A stretch of 32,902 nt of DNA from an uncultured Mycolicibacterium sp. (GCF_937941905.1 NZ_CALDGS010000129.1:1-32902); one strand, 5' to 3'. Shown: positions 15,397 through 23,196, numbered from the stretch's first letter. The notes: a model not told the origin generated them from the sequence alone. A program made the numbers and translations.

Positions 15397-15438
15397 GGGC
15401 CGCACGGCCGGGCGAGCAAAGCGACGGGAGACACAACC

Positions 15439-15996
15439 GTGATCGACGAAACCCTCTTCGACGCCGAAGAGAAGATGGAGAAGGCCGTGGCGGTGGCGCG
15501 CGACGAACTCGCGTCCATCCGGACCGGCCGTGCCAACCCCGGCATGTTCTCGCGCGTGTCGGTGGACTACTACGGCACTCCGACCCCGATCACCCAGCTG
15601 TCGAGCATCAACGTGCCCGAGGCACGGCTGGTCGTCATCAAGCCCTACGAGGCCGGCCAGCTGCGCAACATCGAGGACGCCATCCGCAACTCGGACCTGG
15701 GCGTCAACCCCACCAACGACGGCAACGTCATCCGGGTGGCCATCCCGCCGCTGACCGAGGAGCGCCGGCGCGACCTGGTCAAGCAGGCCCGTGCCAAGGG
15801 CGAGGAGGCCAAGGTCTCGATCCGCAACATCCGCCGCAAGGCGATGGAGGAGCTCAACCGGATCAAGAAGGACGGCGAGGCCGGCGAGGACGAGGTGAGC
15901 CGCGCCGAGAAGGATCTGGACAAGACCACCCACAACTACACCGCACAGATCGACGAACTGGTCAAGCACAAAGAAGGTGAGCTGCTCGAGGTCTGA
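15439..15996 (+). CDS. frr: Ribosome recycling factor
   Basis: A 185-residue protein, the exact usual length. Blocks include IDETLFDAEEKMEKAVAVAR, LASIRTGRANPGMFS, VDYYGTPTPITQLSSINVPEARL, DGNVIRVAIPPLTEERRRDLVKQA and the C-terminal KTTHNYTAQIDELVKHKEGELLEV. With EF-G it splits post-termination ribosomes. The start is GTG 15439 with a GACGGGAGA ribosome site; the family N-terminus (MIDE) confirms it. Confidence 0.98.
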   Translation: MIDETLFDAEEKMEKAVAVARDELASIRTGRANPGMFSRVSVDYYGTPTPITQLSSINVPEARLVVIKPYEAGQLRNIEDAIRNSDLGVNPTNDGNVIRVAIPPLTEERRRDLVKQARAKGEEAKVSIRNIRRKAMEELNRIKKDGEAGEDEVSRAEKDLDKTTHNYTAQIDELVKHKEGELLEV

Positions 15997-16021
15997 CGGG
16001 ACCGGCAGCGGTTTGGGACTC

Positions 16022-16897
16022 ATGGCAGACACCGAGGCCCGGTCGTCGGATCCGGGCTCGAAGAAGCCCTCCCGCGCCGGACGGAACCTTCCCGCCGCGA
16101 TCGCCGTCGGGGTGCTCCTCGGCGGCGGTCTGATCGCGGTGCTGCTGCTCGCGCCGTACGTCTGGATCGGCGTGGTGGCGGCTGCCGCGGCGATCGGCAC
16201 CGTGGAGGTGAGCCGCCGGCTCGGCGAGGCCGGTTACGTCGTCCCGCTGGTGCCGTTGCTGCTCGGCGGCCAGGCCACCGTGTGGCTGACCTGGCCGTTC
16301 GGGCCGGCCGGGGCGCTGGGCGGGTTCGCGGCGACCGTCGTGGTGTGCATGATCTGGCGGCTGTTCGCCCAGGGCGGGGCCCGGCCGGACGGTGCCGCAC
16401 CGACGACGTACTCGCGCGACATCGCCGCCACCGTCTTTCTGGCCACCTGGGTGCCGCTGTTCGCCGCGTTCGGCGCGCTGCTCATCTACCCGGCCGACGG
16501 GCCGGAGCGGGTGTTCGCGCTCATGCTCGGGGTGGTGTTCTCCGACATCGGCGGCTACACCGCCGGGGTGCTGTTCGGCAGACACCTGATGGTGCCGACC
16601 ATCAGCCCGAAGAAGTCCTGGGAGGGCTTCGCCGGGTCGCTGCTGTTCGGCGGCACCGCGGCCACCCTGGCGGTGGTCTTCCTGCTGGACAAGCCGTGGT
16701 GGGCCGGTGTCGCGCTGGGCGTGATGCTGGTCATCACCGGCACCCTCGGCGACCTGGTCGAGTCGCAGTTCAAGCGCGACCTGGGCATCAAGGACATGGG
16801 CACCCTGCTGCCCGGCCACGGCGGGCTGATGGACCGCATCGACGCCATGCTGCCGTCGGCGGTGGCCAGCTGGATCGTGCTCACGCTGCTGGCCTGA
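16022..16897 (+). CDS. cdsA: Phosphatidate cytidylyltransferase
   Basis: A 291-residue integral membrane enzyme with about eight hydrophobic segments after a charged N-terminal tail of roughly 28 residues (to AGRNLPAAIAV). The CdsA signature is complete at the C-terminus: SPKKSWEGF followed by GDLVESQFKRDLGIKDMG and LLPGHGGLMDRIDAMLPSA. It makes CDP-diacylglycerol from phosphatidic acid and CTP, the precursor of phosphatidylinositol mannosides and cardiolipin. ATG 16022 is preferred because it gives an N-terminus like Rv2881c; the ribosome site is weak. It lies 25 bp after frr and is followed by rlmN. Confidence 0.95.
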   Translation: MADTEARSSDPGSKKPSRAGRNLPAAIAVGVLLGGGLIAVLLLAPYVWIGVVAAAAAIGTVEVSRRLGEAGYVVPLVPLLLGGQATVWLTWPFGPAGALGGFAATVVVCMIWRLFAQGGARPDGAAPTTYSRDIAATVFLATWVPLFAAFGALLIYPADGPERVFALMLGVVFSDIGGYTAGVLFGRHLMVPTISPKKSWEGFAGSLLFGGTAATLAVVFLLDKPWWAGVALGVMLVITGTLGDLVESQFKRDLGIKDMGTLLPGHGGLMDRIDAMLPSAVASWIVLTLLA

Positions 16898-16929
16898 CCG
16901 GGCCGGCCGGGCATACTGGTGGGGCCATC

Positions 16930-18027
16930 ATGTCCACATCCCTGCCGCTGGTATTCGACGCCCCGCGCCGCGCCATGCCGCCGCGCCACCTCGCCGACCT
17001 CGACGAGGAGGCCCGCGCCGCCGCCGTCGCGGAGCTCGGCCTGCCCGCCTTCCGCGCCAAACAGCTGGCCAACCACTATTTCGGGCGGCTGGTCGCCGAC
17101 CCGCGGCAGATGACCGACCTGCCCGCCGCGGTGCGCGAGCGGGTCGGCGAGGCGCTGTTCCCGCACCTGCTGACCCGGGTGCGGGAGATCGAGTGCGACG
17201 CCGGCACCACCCGCAAGATGCTGTGGCGCGCCGTCGACGGCACCACCTTCGAGTCGGTGCTCATGCGTTACCCGGACCGCAACACGGTGTGCGTCTCCTC
17301 ACAGGCCGGCTGCGGCATGGCCTGCCCGTTCTGCGCGACCGGGCAGGGCGGGCTGAAGCGCAACCTGTCGGCCGCCGAGATCCTCGAGCAGGTGCGGGTG
17401 GCGGCGGCCGAGCTGCGCGACCGGGACGGTGGCCGGCTGTCCAACATCGTGTTCATGGGGATGGGTGAGCCGCTGGCCAACTACCACCGGGTGGTGGCCG
17501 CGGTGCGCCGCATCACCGCCCCGCCGCCGCACGGGTTCGGCATCTCGGCGCGTTCGGTGACGGTGTCCACGGTGGGGCTGGCCCCGGCCATCCGGCGGCT
17601 GGCCGACGAGCGGCTCGGGGTCACCCTGGCGCTGTCGCTGCACGCCCCCGACGACGAGCTGCGCGACACCCTGGTGCCGGTGAACACCCGCTGGAAGGTG
17701 GCCGAGGCGCTCGACGCCGCCCGCTACTACGCCCGGACGACCGGCCGGCGGGTGTCGGTGGAGTACGCGCTCATCCGCGACGTCAACGACCAGCCGTGGC
17801 GGGCCGACCTGCTCGGCCGCAAGCTGCACGGTGCGCTCGGGCCGCTGGCGCACGTCAACGTCATCCCGCTCAACCCCACCCCGGGCAGCGCGTGGGACGC
17901 CAGCCCGAAGGCGGCCGAACGGGAGTTCGTGCGCCGGGTGCGCGCCCGCGGGGTGTCCTGCACGGTGCGCGACACCCGGGGCCGCGAGATCGCCGCGGCC
18001 TGCGGGCAGCTCGCCGCCCAGGGCTGA
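16930..18027 (+). CDS. rlmN: Dual-specificity 23S rRNA (A2503) / tRNA (A37) methyltransferase RlmN
   Basis: A 365-residue radical-SAM enzyme. The iron-sulfur cluster Cys128, Cys132 and Cys135 form CxxxCxxC (CGMACPFC); Cys121 (NTVCVSS) and Cys358 (AAACGQLA) occupy the two conserved Cys positions that E. coli RlmN uses for mechanism, Cys358 being the methyl-carrying one. GMGEPLANY and SVSTVGLAPAIRRLAD are further family blocks. It methylates C2 of A2503 in 23S rRNA and A37 in tRNA. ATG 16930 is chosen from family length. It is the last gene of the conserved block; the next gene converges on it after 15 bp. Confidence 0.96.
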   Translation: MSTSLPLVFDAPRRAMPPRHLADLDEEARAAAVAELGLPAFRAKQLANHYFGRLVADPRQMTDLPAAVRERVGEALFPHLLTRVREIECDAGTTRKMLWRAVDGTTFESVLMRYPDRNTVCVSSQAGCGMACPFCATGQGGLKRNLSAAEILEQVRVAAAELRDRDGGRLSNIVFMGMGEPLANYHRVVAAVRRITAPPPHGFGISARSVTVSTVGLAPAIRRLADERLGVTLALSLHAPDDELRDTLVPVNTRWKVAEALDAARYYARTTGRRVSVEYALIRDVNDQPWRADLLGRKLHGALGPLAHVNVIPLNPTPGSAWDASPKAAEREFVRRVRARGVSCTVRDTRGREIAAACGQLAAQG

Positions 18028-18028
18028 G

Positions 18029-18040
18029 CGCCCCGGGGCG
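18029..18040. other. 12-bp GC palindrome between convergent rlmN and aldehyde dehydrogenase
   Basis: CGCCCCGGGGCG is a perfect palindrome in the 15-bp convergent gap. It has no loop and no T-run, so it would be a poor hairpin terminator. It marks the junction between core and accessory gene content, but no repeat or mobile-element scar is visible. Confidence 0.3.
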
Positions 18041-18042
18041 GC

Positions 18043-19527
18043 TCATTCCGGCATGCCGATGGTCTTGATCTGCAGGTACTCCTTGTAGCCCTCCTCGCCG
18101 TTGCGGTAGCCCAGCCCGGACTGCCGGACCCCGCCGAACGGGCTGCCCAGCCCGAAGTGGCTGCGCGCGTTGATGCTCACGTTGCCGGTGCGGATGCGCC
18201 GGGCCACGTTGAACGCCCGCTCCACATCGGCCGACGACACCTCGCCGGACAGGCCGTAGATCGAGTTGTTGGCGATCGCCACCGCCTCGTCCTCGGTGTC
18301 GTAGGGCGTCACCGTCAGCACCGGGCCGAAGATCTCCTCCTGGGCCACCCGGGCGTCCGGGTCCACGTCGGCCAGCAGGGTGGGGGAGACGTAGTAGCCC
18401 ACCGGCAGGTGCTCCGGCACCCCGCCGCCGGTGACCAGCCGGGCCCCCGAGGCCAGCCCGGACTCGATCAGCCCGAGCACCTTCTCCCGCTGCGCCTGGC
18501 TGATCTGCGGGCCCTGCATCACCCCCGGGGTCCACGGATCGCCGATCGGGAAGTTCTCCATGGCGGCCTTGAGGATCTCGATGCCCTCCTCGTAGCGGCT
18601 GCGCGGCAACAGGATCCGGCTCGGCAGGATGCAGCTCTGGCCGCTCATCACGCACGCCATCATCGCCGCGATCGGCAGCGCGGCGGTGAAATCGGCGTCG
18701 TCGAGCACGATGTGGGCGCTCTTGCCGCCGAGTTCCAGCAGGGTCTTCTTCACCGTCGGCGCCGCGGCCGCCAGGATCCTGCGACCGGTCGCGGTGGAAC
18801 CGGTGAACGTGATCATGTCCACCCGCGGGTCGGCGGACAGCGCCGCGCCCACCTCGTTGGCGTTGGACAGCACCACGTTGAACACCCCGGGCGGGATGTC
18901 GGTCCGTTCCGCGACGATCCGGCCCAGCTCGCTGCCGGACCACGGAGTCAGCTGGGCGGGCTTGAGCACCACCGTGTTGCCCGCCATCAGCGCCGGCACC
19001 GTCTCGGCGATGTTGAGGTAGAACGGCACGTTCCAGGGCGTGATCGCCCCGACCACCCCGACCGGCTCGTAGACCAGTTTGCGGTGCGCGGGCCCCAGCG
19101 CGGTCTGGTGCACCCCGTTGTCGACGAGGTAGGGGAACGCCCGGCCGTGCTCGGCCCAGTGCCGCACCTCGGCGATCGGCTCGTCGATCTGGCTGCCGGT
19201 GACCGTGATCGGGCAGCCCACCTCGGTGACCAGGATGCGGCGCAGCCGCTCTTTCTCGTCCTCCAGCGCGTCGGCGAGCTGGGTCAGGCAGTGGTAGCGG
19301 AACTCGACGTCGCGCGACCAGTCGGTCTCGTCGAAGGCCCGGCGCGCGGCGGCCACCGCGCGCTCCATGTCCGCCACCGTGCCGTCGGTGGCCCGCCCGG
19401 CCACCTGCTCGGTGGCCGGGTGGATCACGTCGAACGTGGCGCCGCCGCCGGTGTACTGCAGCTCGCCGTCGATCAGCATGCGCTCGTCGCCGGCCAGCAC
19501 ACCCGTTTCGCTCTGCACACCCGTCAT
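18043..19527 (-). CDS. NAD(P)-dependent aldehyde dehydrogenase
   Basis: A 494-residue ALDH-superfamily enzyme. Landmarks are the NAD-domain PWNVPFYLNIAE, FTGSTATGRRI, the general base Glu265 in LELGGKS and the nucleophile Cys299 in SGQSC, then EEIFGPVLTV and the C-terminal PFGGVRQSGLGYRNGEEGYKEYLQIKTI. It oxidises an aldehyde to the acid with NAD(P)+ in the cytosol. ATG 19527 is chosen because the family N-terminus (LIDGELQYTGGG..FDVIHPATEQ) follows and because repeated element A lies just upstream; the ATG is seven bases after the reverse-strand hexamer AAAGCT, so a leaderless transcript is possible. In this cluster it would finish alcohol-to-acid oxidation. Confidence 0.93.
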   Translation of the reverse strand: MTGVQSETGVLAGDERMLIDGELQYTGGGATFDVIHPATEQVAGRATDGTVADMERAVAAARRAFDETDWSRDVEFRYHCLTQLADALEDEKERLRRILVTEVGCPITVTGSQIDEPIAEVRHWAEHGRAFPYLVDNGVHQTALGPAHRKLVYEPVGVVGAITPWNVPFYLNIAETVPALMAGNTVVLKPAQLTPWSGSELGRIVAERTDIPPGVFNVVLSNANEVGAALSADPRVDMITFTGSTATGRRILAAAAPTVKKTLLELGGKSAHIVLDDADFTAALPIAAMMACVMSGQSCILPSRILLPRSRYEEGIEILKAAMENFPIGDPWTPGVMQGPQISQAQREKVLGLIESGLASGARLVTGGGVPEHLPVGYYVSPTLLADVDPDARVAQEEIFGPVLTVTPYDTEDEAVAIANNSIYGLSGEVSSADVERAFNVARRIRTGNVSINARSHFGLGSPFGGVRQSGLGYRNGEEGYKEYLQIKTIGMPE

Positions 19528-19537
19528 ACCGGACAGC

Positions 19538-19566
19538 TTTACAAATCGTGCCGAAAGTGTCAGCGT
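19538..19566. promoter_or_regulatory. Repeated cluster element, copy A (ALDH / acyl-CoA dehydrogenase)
   Basis: TTTACA (19538-19543) is followed after exactly 17 bp by CAGCGT (19561-19566, preceded by TGT). It is also a dyad, ACA-N14-TGT. On the + strand it reads as a -35/-10 pair for the acyl-CoA dehydrogenase; on the - strand CTGACA-N17-AAAGCT reads as a promoter for the aldehyde dehydrogenase. It is the most divergent copy in its right box. Three other copies lie at 21442, 24755 and 32762. Confidence 0.72.
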
Positions 19567-19603
19567 TTTGGGCGATCGCACAGACATCGCTGCGAGGAGG
19601 CCG

Positions 19604-20770
19604 ATGGACTTCTCCGTGGTCGAACTCGACGAGGCCGACGCGCGGTTCCGCGACGAGGTGCGCGCGACGCTGGCCGAGCTGGTCACCGACGAGGTGCGCC
19701 GGCGCGACCGGGAGACCGGCGACAACTTCGACGAGGGCGTGCACACCGCGCTCGGCGCGGCCGGCTACCTGGCCGCCGACTACCTGCCCGAGGACCGGGG
19801 CGGCTGGAACGCGGTGCGGCGGCGCATCTTCGAGCTCGAGATCGGCCGCGCCCACACCCCCTGGTACCACTGGCCGACCACCGCGATGGTGGCCCGCACC
19901 GTGGAGCGGTTCGCCGCCCCGGACCTGGTCGCGGAGGTGCTGCCGGGGGTGCTCGCCGGGCGGGTGCGGCTGTGCCTGGGCTACACCGAGCCCGACGGCG
20001 GTTCGGACGTGGCCACCTGCCGGACCCGGGCGGTGCGCGACGGCGACCACTGGGTGATCAACGGCGCCAAGATGTTCACCTCCAACGCCCACCACGCCCA
20101 GTACGTGTTCCTGCTGACCAACACCGACCCGGACGGCCCGCGCCACCGCAACCTGACCATGTTCCTGGTGCCGCTGGACACCCCGGGCATCGAGATCTCG
20201 CCGTTGCGCACCGTCGACGGCGACCGCACCAACATCGTGCACTACGCCGACGTTCGGGTGCCCGACCGCTACCGGGTCGGCGAGCCCAACGGCGGCTGGA
20301 CCGTGCTGCGGGATGCGCTCAACGCCGAACACGGTGTGGTCGAACGGGATTCGGCCGGCCTGCAGAAGCTGGCCACGATGACCGAGCACGTGCTGCTGCT
20401 CGCCGAGGCCGTCGACGCGGTGGCCGGCATCGCCGCGGCGCGCGGCCTGCTCGACGACGGCGCGGCGGCCTGCCGGCTCGGCCGGGCCGTCGCGCGCACC
20501 GAGGTCGCGCTCTCGGCGCAGGAGCTGTTCGGCCGGGTCGCGATCTCGCAGACCATCCGTGACCTCGCCCCGGAGCTGATGGACCTGCTCGGCGCCGCCG
20601 CCGCGCTGCCGGTGCGGACCCCGGGTGCGGCCGCCGACGGGGCGGTGGAGTACCTGTTCCGGCTCGGCCTGCCGTCCGGCATCTACGGCGGCACGCTGGA
20701 GGTGTTCCGCAACATGATCGCCGAGCACGTGCTCGGCCTGGGCCGGCCGGCCTACGGCTCGCCGCGCTGA
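19604..20770 (+). CDS. Acyl-CoA dehydrogenase (FadE-like)
   Basis: A 388-residue FAD enzyme with N-terminal helical, central beta and C-terminal helical domains. The flavin signature GYTEPDGGSDVATCRTRA and VINGAKMFTSNAHHA are clear, and the C-terminus has SGIYGGTLEVFRNMIAEHVLGLGRP. It would introduce a 2,3-double bond in an acyl-CoA in beta-oxidation. The position of the medium-chain catalytic Glu (YEGT in that enzyme) is Gly here (YGGT), which is common in bacterial FadE proteins where the base lies elsewhere or in a partner subunit; I cannot place the base with certainty. GAGGAGG ends three bases before ATG 19604. It is driven from repeated element A and overlaps the convergent TetR gene by 19 bp. 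Confidence 0.9.
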   Translation: MDFSVVELDEADARFRDEVRATLAELVTDEVRRRDRETGDNFDEGVHTALGAAGYLAADYLPEDRGGWNAVRRRIFELEIGRAHTPWYHWPTTAMVARTVERFAAPDLVAEVLPGVLAGRVRLCLGYTEPDGGSDVATCRTRAVRDGDHWVINGAKMFTSNAHHAQYVFLLTNTDPDGPRHRNLTMFLVPLDTPGIEISPLRTVDGDRTNIVHYADVRVPDRYRVGEPNGGWTVLRDALNAEHGVVERDSAGLQKLATMTEHVLLLAEAVDAVAGIAAARGLLDDGAAACRLGRAVARTEVALSAQELFGRVAISQTIRDLAPELMDLLGAAAALPVRTPGAAADGAVEYLFRLGLPSGIYGGTLEVFRNMIAEHVLGLGRPAYGSPR

Positions 20771-21351
20771 TCCGGCTCGTCGCCGCCGGTGGGCGTGCGG
20801 ATCCCCACCGCCCAGCGCAACTGGGCCAGGAACTGGTCGTCGTCGTCGCTGCGCACCACGTAGTGCGACACCGCCACCCGGATCGCGGTGGCCGCCTTGA
20901 CCGCGCCGTTGGGCCCGGGCAGTAGCCGCTGCAGCCGCGCGCGCATCGCCGGCAGCACGTGGCGCAGCTGGTTGATCGTCACCTCCGGCTCGATGTCGAT
21001 CATCCGCACACCGGAGTACTTCTGCTGGTACTCGACGATGAACCGCAGTGCGGCGTCGAGCTTCTCGGTGCCGCGCAGCCCGGCGGTGGCCCGGCTGATG
21101 CCGGCGTCGAACATCTGCCGCTCGTACTCGCCGAAGGCCTCGAGCAACTCCTCCTTGGAGGCGAACCAGCGGTACAGGGTGGGGCGTGACACCCCGGCCT
21201 GCGCCGCCACCTCCGACAGGCTCAGCTTGGTCTGGCCGTTGCGGCCGAGCACCTCGGCGGTGGCCGCGAGGATCCGGTGCCGCGTCGAGGTGTCCTGGTC
21301 GGTCGCGGTGTCGACCGGGGTCACGTCGCTGTGACGGGTGGGTCGGTTCAC
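20752..21351 (-). CDS. TetR/AcrR-family transcriptional regulator
   Basis: A 199-residue regulator with an N-terminal helix-turn-helix domain (about residues 22-70: TRHRILAATAEVLGR, LSLSEVAAQAGVSRPTLYRWFASKEELLEAF) and an all-helical ligand domain without a recognised signature. TetR proteins usually repress neighbouring genes and are released by a pathway metabolite or acyl-CoA. It lies inside the catabolic cluster, divergent from the first P450, with repeated element B in the shared intergenic region, so it is the best candidate for the factor that binds all four copies (inference). The start is GTG 21351; the N-terminal 20 residues are non-conserved and a later start is possible. Its 3' end overlaps the acyl-CoA dehydrogenase by 19 bp. 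Confidence 0.9.
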   Translation of the reverse strand: MNRPTRHSDVTPVDTATDQDTSTRHRILAATAEVLGRNGQTKLSLSEVAAQAGVSRPTLYRWFASKEELLEAFGEYERQMFDAGISRATAGLRGTEKLDAALRFIVEYQQKYSGVRMIDIEPEVTINQLRHVLPAMRARLQRLLPGPNGAVKAATAIRVAVSHYVVRSDDDDQFLAQLRWAVGIRTPTGGDEPDQRGEP

Positions 21352-21394
21352 GGCTCGGGCCTCACGGGACGGCGGACGGAATCGGGCATCCGTA

Positions 21395-21415
21395 ACTGTA
21401 GTCCTGTCACTGTAG
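21395..21415 (-). promoter_or_regulatory. Tandem ACTGTAG repeats upstream of the TetR gene
   Basis: ACTGTAG occurs at 21395-21401 and 21409-21415, a 14-bp period. On the - strand each contains TACAGT, a good -10; the nearer one would start transcription about 37 bases before GTG 21351. No matching -35 was found. The pair might also be a binding site. Confidence 0.35.
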
Positions 21416-21441
21416 ATGCCGTGGGGGCGGTGCCGTCGATC

Positions 21442-21470
21442 TTTACAAGTTCGGGTTCGAGTGTCACGCT
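21442..21470. promoter_or_regulatory. Repeated cluster element, copy B (TetR / P450)
   Basis: TTTACA (21442-21447), 17 bp, CACGCT (21465-21470, preceded by TGT). On the + strand this gives a leader of roughly 42 bases to the P450 start. On the - strand GTGACA (21467-21462), 17 bp, AAAGAT (21444-21439) points at the TetR gene. It is the same element as copies A, C and D, with box and spacer lengths identical. Confidence 0.75.
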
Positions 21471-21518
21471 AGCCGGTGGCCGCCCACAGCGCCGCGCCGC
21501 GACCGGGAAGGATCCGAG

Positions 21519-22775
21519 ATGACCGTCGCCACCGCCGCCGGCACCCGCGAGTACAGCCCGTACGACATCTCGTCGCGGGACTTCTGGCGGCGGCCGTTCG
21601 CCGAACGCGACCGGACCTTCGCACAACTGCGCCGCACCGAGGGGCTGACCTGGCACCGGCCGCTGCCGACGCTGTTCGACGTCGTCGAGCCCGGGTTCTG
21701 GGCGGTCACCCGGCGCGCGGACGTCGTGCACGTCAGCCAGCATCCGGAGCTGTTCACCTCCACCGAGGGGGTGGCGCTGGAACCGATGCCGGCCGAGGTG
21801 CAGAAGATCGCGACGTTCTTCCTCACCATGGACCCGCCCGAGCACACCCGCTACCGGCGGCTGATCAGCGCGGCGTTCACGCCGCGGCACGTGCGCCGGA
21901 TCGAGGAGCAGATCCGGGCCAACGCCCGGGCCATCGTCGACGACCTCGTCGGCGCCGGTGAGGTGGAGTTCGTCAAGGCCTGCGCGGGCCGGCTGCCGAT
22001 GCTGACCGTCTGCGACATGCTCGGGGTGCCGCGCTCGGACCACGAGGCCGTCGCCGCGGCCGCCGAGAAGCTGTTCTCGATGAGCGACGACGAGTACAGC
22101 TCGCTGGAGGAACGCGCCGCCAACACGGTCAACGAGATGATGCTGCTGTCGGGCACCGGCATCGAGCTGGCCAGGTTCCGCCGCGCCAACCCCGGCGACG
22201 ACCTGATGACCAGCATCGTCGACGCCGAGGTCGACGGGCACCGGCTCACCGACGAGGAGATCGGCGCGTTCATGATCCTGCTGGCCTCGGCCGGCAACGA
22301 CACCACCAAGCAGACCACCACCCACGCGATGATGGCGCTGGCCGCCCACCCCGAGCAGCGGGCCTGGCTGATGGCGGACTTCGACAACCGGATCGGCCCG
22401 GCCGTCGAGGAGTTCATCCGCTGGGCCAGCCCGGTGCTGCAGTTCGCCCGGGTCGCCACCCGCGACACCGAGGTGGCCGGCACCCCGATCGCCGCGGGGG
22501 AGAAACTGGGCCTGTTCTACTGCTCGGGCAACCGCGACGAGGCGGCGTTCACCGACCCGCACGCCTTCGATCTGTCCCGCAGTCCGAATCCGCACGTCGG
22601 ATTCGGCGGCGGCGGGCCGCATTTCTGCCTGGGCAACCAGTTGGCCCGCAGCGAGCTGCGAAACCTGTTCCGGGAACTGCTGACCCGCATCGACCGGATC
22701 GAGTTCGGCGAACCGGAGTACCTGTTGAGCAATTTCGTGCACGGCATCAAACGGGTGCCGGCCCACATCGGGTAG
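21519..22775 (+). CDS. Cytochrome P450 (first)
   Basis: A 418-residue soluble bacterial P450. Signatures are the I-helix oxygen-activation AGNDTT (258-263), the K-helix ExxR Glu298-Arg301 in EEFIRW, and the heme loop FGGGGPHFCLGNQLAR with Cys370 as iron ligand. Overall it resembles the CYP125/CYP142/CYP124 type of actinobacterial sterol- or branched-lipid hydroxylases, but family number and substrate cannot be given without comparison. It needs two electrons, and the next gene, 9 bp downstream, is a matching ferredoxin. ATG 21519 has GGGAAGGATCCGAG upstream and is transcribed from element B. The expected role is the first hydroxylation of the substrate. Confidence 0.93.
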   Translation: MTVATAAGTREYSPYDISSRDFWRRPFAERDRTFAQLRRTEGLTWHRPLPTLFDVVEPGFWAVTRRADVVHVSQHPELFTSTEGVALEPMPAEVQKIATFFLTMDPPEHTRYRRLISAAFTPRHVRRIEEQIRANARAIVDDLVGAGEVEFVKACAGRLPMLTVCDMLGVPRSDHEAVAAAAEKLFSMSDDEYSSLEERAANTVNEMMLLSGTGIELARFRRANPGDDLMTSIVDAEVDGHRLTDEEIGAFMILLASAGNDTTKQTTTHAMMALAAHPEQRAWLMADFDNRIGPAVEEFIRWASPVLQFARVATRDTEVAGTPIAAGEKLGLFYCSGNRDEAAFTDPHAFDLSRSPNPHVGFGGGGPHFCLGNQLARSELRNLFRELLTRIDRIEFGEPEYLLSNFVHGIKRVPAHIG

Positions 22776-22784
22776 GGGAGGCGG

Positions 22785-22982
22785 ATGCGGATGCGGATAG
22801 CGGTCGATCCGGACCGGTGCACCGGCCACGGGATCTGCGAGACGATCGCCGCGGAGGTGTTCGAGGTCGGTGACGACGGCATGGTGCGGATCCTGGCGCC
22901 GGAGCGCCCCGAGCACGACCGGGAACGCATGCAGCGCGCGGTGACCCAGTGTCCGGCGGCCGCGCTGCGGCTGCTCGACTGA
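22785..22982 (+). CDS. [3Fe-4S] ferredoxin with His in the cluster motif
   Basis: A 65-residue ferredoxin with Cys12-x2-His15-x2-Cys18 and Cys56-Pro (CTGHGIC ... QCPAAAL). Mycobacterial P450-linked ferredoxins often have a non-Cys residue, sometimes His, at this second position, giving a 3Fe-4S cluster with unusual potential. It should deliver electrons to the P450 immediately upstream. There are two possible starts, ATG 22785 and ATG 22791; the GGGAGG run ends only three bases before the first and nine before the second, so the second may be the real one. No ferredoxin reductase is in the window. Confidence 0.92.
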   Translation: MRMRIAVDPDRCTGHGICETIAAEVFEVGDDGMVRILAPERPEHDRERMQRAVTQCPAAALRLLD

Positions 22983-22992
22983 CGGCGCCGCC

Positions 22993-23196
22993 ATGGAGCA
23001 GCGGGTCACCTACCGCCGCATCTGCGAGCCGCTGTGCGGGCTGATCGCCACCGTCGAGGACGGCCGGCTCGAGGCCCTCGCCGGCATGGCGGTGCTCAAC
23101 GGCGTGCCGGTCCGGCCGGCGCCGGGCGGTGGTCACCGCCGGGGCCGCACCAGCACCGACTGCTGGATGGCCGCGCACGGCCCGGTCTCGTCGTAG
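22993..23196 (+). pseudogene. Shrunken molybdopterin oxidoreductase remnant
   Basis: A 67-codon frame directly after the ferredoxin. Its first 28 residues (TYRRICEPLCGLIATVEDGRLEA) match the N-terminal iron-sulfur domain of molybdopterin-dependent oxidoreductases, normally TYCRICEPLCG; the first Cys of CxxCxxxC is Arg here. It then jumps to AGMAVLNGVPVR, which resembles the extreme C-terminus of the same family (SG.AVLNGVPV). About 650 internal residues are missing, while the frame is kept. The rest runs antisense into the end of the convergent thioesterase (overlap 23133-23196). The best reading is a decayed gene with a large in-frame deletion; expression as a small protein is possible but unsupported. 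Confidence 0.7.

Noticed and set aside
18029..18040. Bidirectional terminator at the rlmN/aldehyde dehydrogenase junction
   Set aside because: The palindrome has no loop and no T-run on either side; kept only as a palindrome.
18157..20562. 801-codon + strand frame opposite the aldehyde dehydrogenase
   Set aside because: No motifs; Arg, His and Gly-rich; the aldehyde dehydrogenase on the - strand has its catalytic Cys and Glu.
17870..20728. 952-codon - strand frame opposite the acyl-CoA dehydrogenase and overlapping the aldehyde dehydrogenase
   Set aside because: It is out of frame with the aldehyde dehydrogenase and has no recognisable domain.
21442..21470. CRP-type site (TGTGA-N6-TCACA) as an explanation of the repeated element
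   Set aside because: The half-sites are TTTACA and TGTCAC separated by 14 bp, which does not fit the CRP spacing or sequence.
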